The translations under genes were made by a program, and so were the position numbers. A stretch of 64,000 bases of DNA, taken from the NCBI GenBank assembly GCA_004208945.1, contig SGPE01000029.1:334870-398869 (forward strand), given 5' to 3'. The stretch comes from Pseudoalteromonas sp. CO133X (lineage in GTDB: Bacteria; Pseudomonadota; Gammaproteobacteria; Enterobacterales; Alteromonadaceae). This document shows positions 62,873 to 64,000 of this stretch, piece by piece; the first letter of the stretch is position 1, and the number at the start of each line of letters is the position of its first letter. The notes under the pieces are model-generated. The model was not told the DNA's origin. It saw only the letters and a program-made list of their open reading frames with translations, and did not search any database.

Positions 62873-63517
62873 ATGAAAGATTATCAAAAAGAGTTTATTG
62901 AATTTGCACTCGAAAAGCAGGTGCTTAAGTTTGGTGAGTTTACTTTAAAGTCTGGCCGCACTAGCCCTTACTTCTTTAACGCTGGTTTATTTAATACAGG
63001 TCGTGACCTAGCACGTTTAGGTCGCTTTTATGCGGCAGCACTTGAAGATGCAGGTATTGATTACGATGTATTATTTGGCCCTGCTTATAAAGGTATCCCG
63101 ATTGCAACGACGACAGCAGTTGCGTTAGCTGATCATCACGACAAAGATGTACCTTACTGTTTTAACCGTAAAGAGAAAAAAGCACACGGTGAAGGCGGTA
63201 CATTAGTAGGTTCTGAACTTAAAGGTAAGATCATGTTAGTTGATGACGTGATCACTGCGGGTACAGCTATTCGTGAGTCAATGGAAATCATTGCAGATAA
63301 CGGTGCAGATTTAAGTGGTGTTTTAATTGCACTTGACCGCCAAGAGAAAGGTAAAGCTGAGTTATCTGCTATTCAAGAAGTCGAGCGCGACTTTGGTACT
63401 AAAGTTATCTCTATTGTAAAACTAGCTGACTTAATTAGTTACCTAGAAGCCAAAGGCACAATGGATGAGCATTTAGCCGCAGTAAAAGCATACCGTGATC
63501 AATACGGCATTGCTTAA
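62873..63517 (+). CDS. pyrE: Orotate phosphoribosyltransferase
   Basis: This 214-residue enzyme converts orotate and PRPP to OMP in pyrimidine synthesis. It has [50 protein letters not shown] (flexible loop) and the PRPP loop [17 protein letters not shown]. Length matches E. coli PyrE (213). It is co-transcribed with rph and followed by a terminator. Confidence 0.98.
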   Translation: MKDYQKEFIEFALEKQVLKFGEFTLKSGRTSPYFFNAGLFNTGRDLARLGRFYAAALEDAGIDYDVLFGPAYKGIPIATTTAVALADHHDKDVPYCFNRKEKKAHGEGGTLVGSELKGKIMLVDDVITAGTAIRESMEIIADNGADLSGVLIALDRQEKGKAELSAIQEVERDFGTKVISIVKLADLISYLEAKGTMDEHLAAVKAYRDQYGIA

Positions 63518-63539
63518 CAGCTAAAAACGCGAACTTTTT

Positions 63540-63566
63540 AAAAGCCCAGCTATGTTGCTGGGCTTT
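63540..63566 (+). terminator. Terminator of rph-pyrE
   Basis: The stem AAAGCCCAGC/GCTGGGCTTT around TATGTT is followed by a T-rich stretch. Confidence 0.88.
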
Positions 63567-63707
63567 GTTGTTTTTAGAGCATTATACTTTTATGGCCTTA
63601 AATACGGCTGAAAAGTTACTGGGGCGTTAATAAAGTTTCGCTTTTGTGGTGTTTAGATTAAAAAGGACTCAAAAGGCAGTTTTTTTAAAGTTTTCTTGAA
63701 AAAGTGC

Positions 63708-63735
63708 TTGCGTTAATTCGCTGCATCCCTATAAT
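63708..63735 (+). promoter_or_regulatory. rrn operon promoter P1
   Basis: TTGCGT (63708-63713) and TATAAT (63730-63735) are 16 bases apart, with an AT-rich stretch upstream that could act as an UP element. Confidence 0.7.
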
Positions 63736-63853
63736 GCGACCCCACTGAGACGGCAGACAGCAACGCTTAGCGAAGCAAGAGCAACTCAGGGTGTCAAGTA
63801 AAACTGGGTTTTGAAACGTTTCTTAAAAAAGTAACTTTTCTCAAAATTAAGTA

Positions 63854-63881
63854 TTGACAAAAATAACGGCTTGCGTAGAAT
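63854..63881 (+). promoter_or_regulatory. rrn operon promoter P2
   Basis: TTGACA (63854-63859) and TAGAAT (63876-63881) have 16-base spacing and lie just before the rRNA leader. Confidence 0.8.
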
Positions 63882-63887
63882 GCACAG

Positions 63888-64000
63888 CCCTTGAGACGCA
63901 AAAGTCTCTAAACGTTCTTTAAAAATATAAAGCAATCATCTGTGTGGGCACTCGTACAGATTGAGTTCTAACAGCGACGCTTAGTTTACTAAGTGGAGCA
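63888..64000 (+). ncRNA. Leader of an rRNA operon (16S begins outside the window)
   Basis: After P2 the sequence GTTCTTTAAAAAT (63914-63926) resembles the boxA antitermination site of rrn leaders. The mature 16S start is not inside the window, so this is only the precursor leader. Confidence 0.7.

Noticed and set aside
1-64000. CRISPR array
   Set aside because: No regularly spaced short repeats were seen on reading; the only tandem repeats are the coding 243-base copies.

Overview
The window looks like a chromosomal segment of a marine gammaproteobacterium of the order Alteromonadales, most likely Pseudoalteromonas or a close relative. The evidence is the AT-rich DNA, the gene orders coaBC/radC/rpmB/rpmG, rpsF-priB-rpsR-rplI, gmk-rpoZ-spoT and asnC/asnA, and the type IV minor pilin cluster. 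It ends in the promoter and leader region of an rRNA operon.

Layout. 1-5.7 kb: the N-terminal part of a secreted S9-type peptidase, slmA, coaBC, radC and two ribosomal protein operons. 5.9-9.5 kb: a minor pilin operon (pilE, fimT, pilV, pilW and an unusually long pilX), without pilY1. 9.5-11.6 kb: an ECF sigma factor, its probable anti-sigma factor and an exported DUF4097 repeat protein. 11.7-16.4 kb: dnaB, alr and a vitamin salvage trio (YkoF-like, PnuC-type transporter, small-molecule kinase). 16.6-21.7 kb: tRNA-Arg(CCG), a Fur-box gene, rof, zntB and a RimB-like/RimK/AstE-like set. 21.8-24.6 kb: an accessory locus that reads as a toxin gene coupled to three tandem immunity-like paralogues. 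24.7-33 kb: an MscS-like channel, an Omp85 protein, recQ, rarD, a diguanylate cyclase and the maoP/hdfR pair.

33-45.7 kb: the most striking locus. It is a tightly overlapping minus-strand operon behind a Fur box. It encodes a TonB-dependent receptor, an ABC exporter, a SbnH-like decarboxylase, SbnA- and SbnB-like 2,3-diaminopropionate enzymes, a MATE exporter and a HisC-like aminotransferase. A DUF1015 protein with a SerK-like DGHHR motif lies convergent to it. There is no NIS synthetase or NRPS, so the product of this apparent metallophore pathway is not obvious. 46-57 kb: a porin behind a PhoB box, recG, trmH, asnC/asnA, a FapA protein, ridA, spoT, rpoZ and gmk.

57.2-61.1 kb: a small genomic island between gmk and the 3' end of yicC, a site used by known mobilizable islands. 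It carries an SH3-like exported or anchored protein, a TIR-domain protein with a membrane partner (candidate defence module), and a tyrosine integrase whose 5' end appears broken. 61.1-64 kb: yicC, rph, pyrE and the tandem promoters of an rrn operon.

Genes were called from reading frames, motifs, neighbours and memory of families. No database search was possible, so family names for poorly known proteins are provisional.
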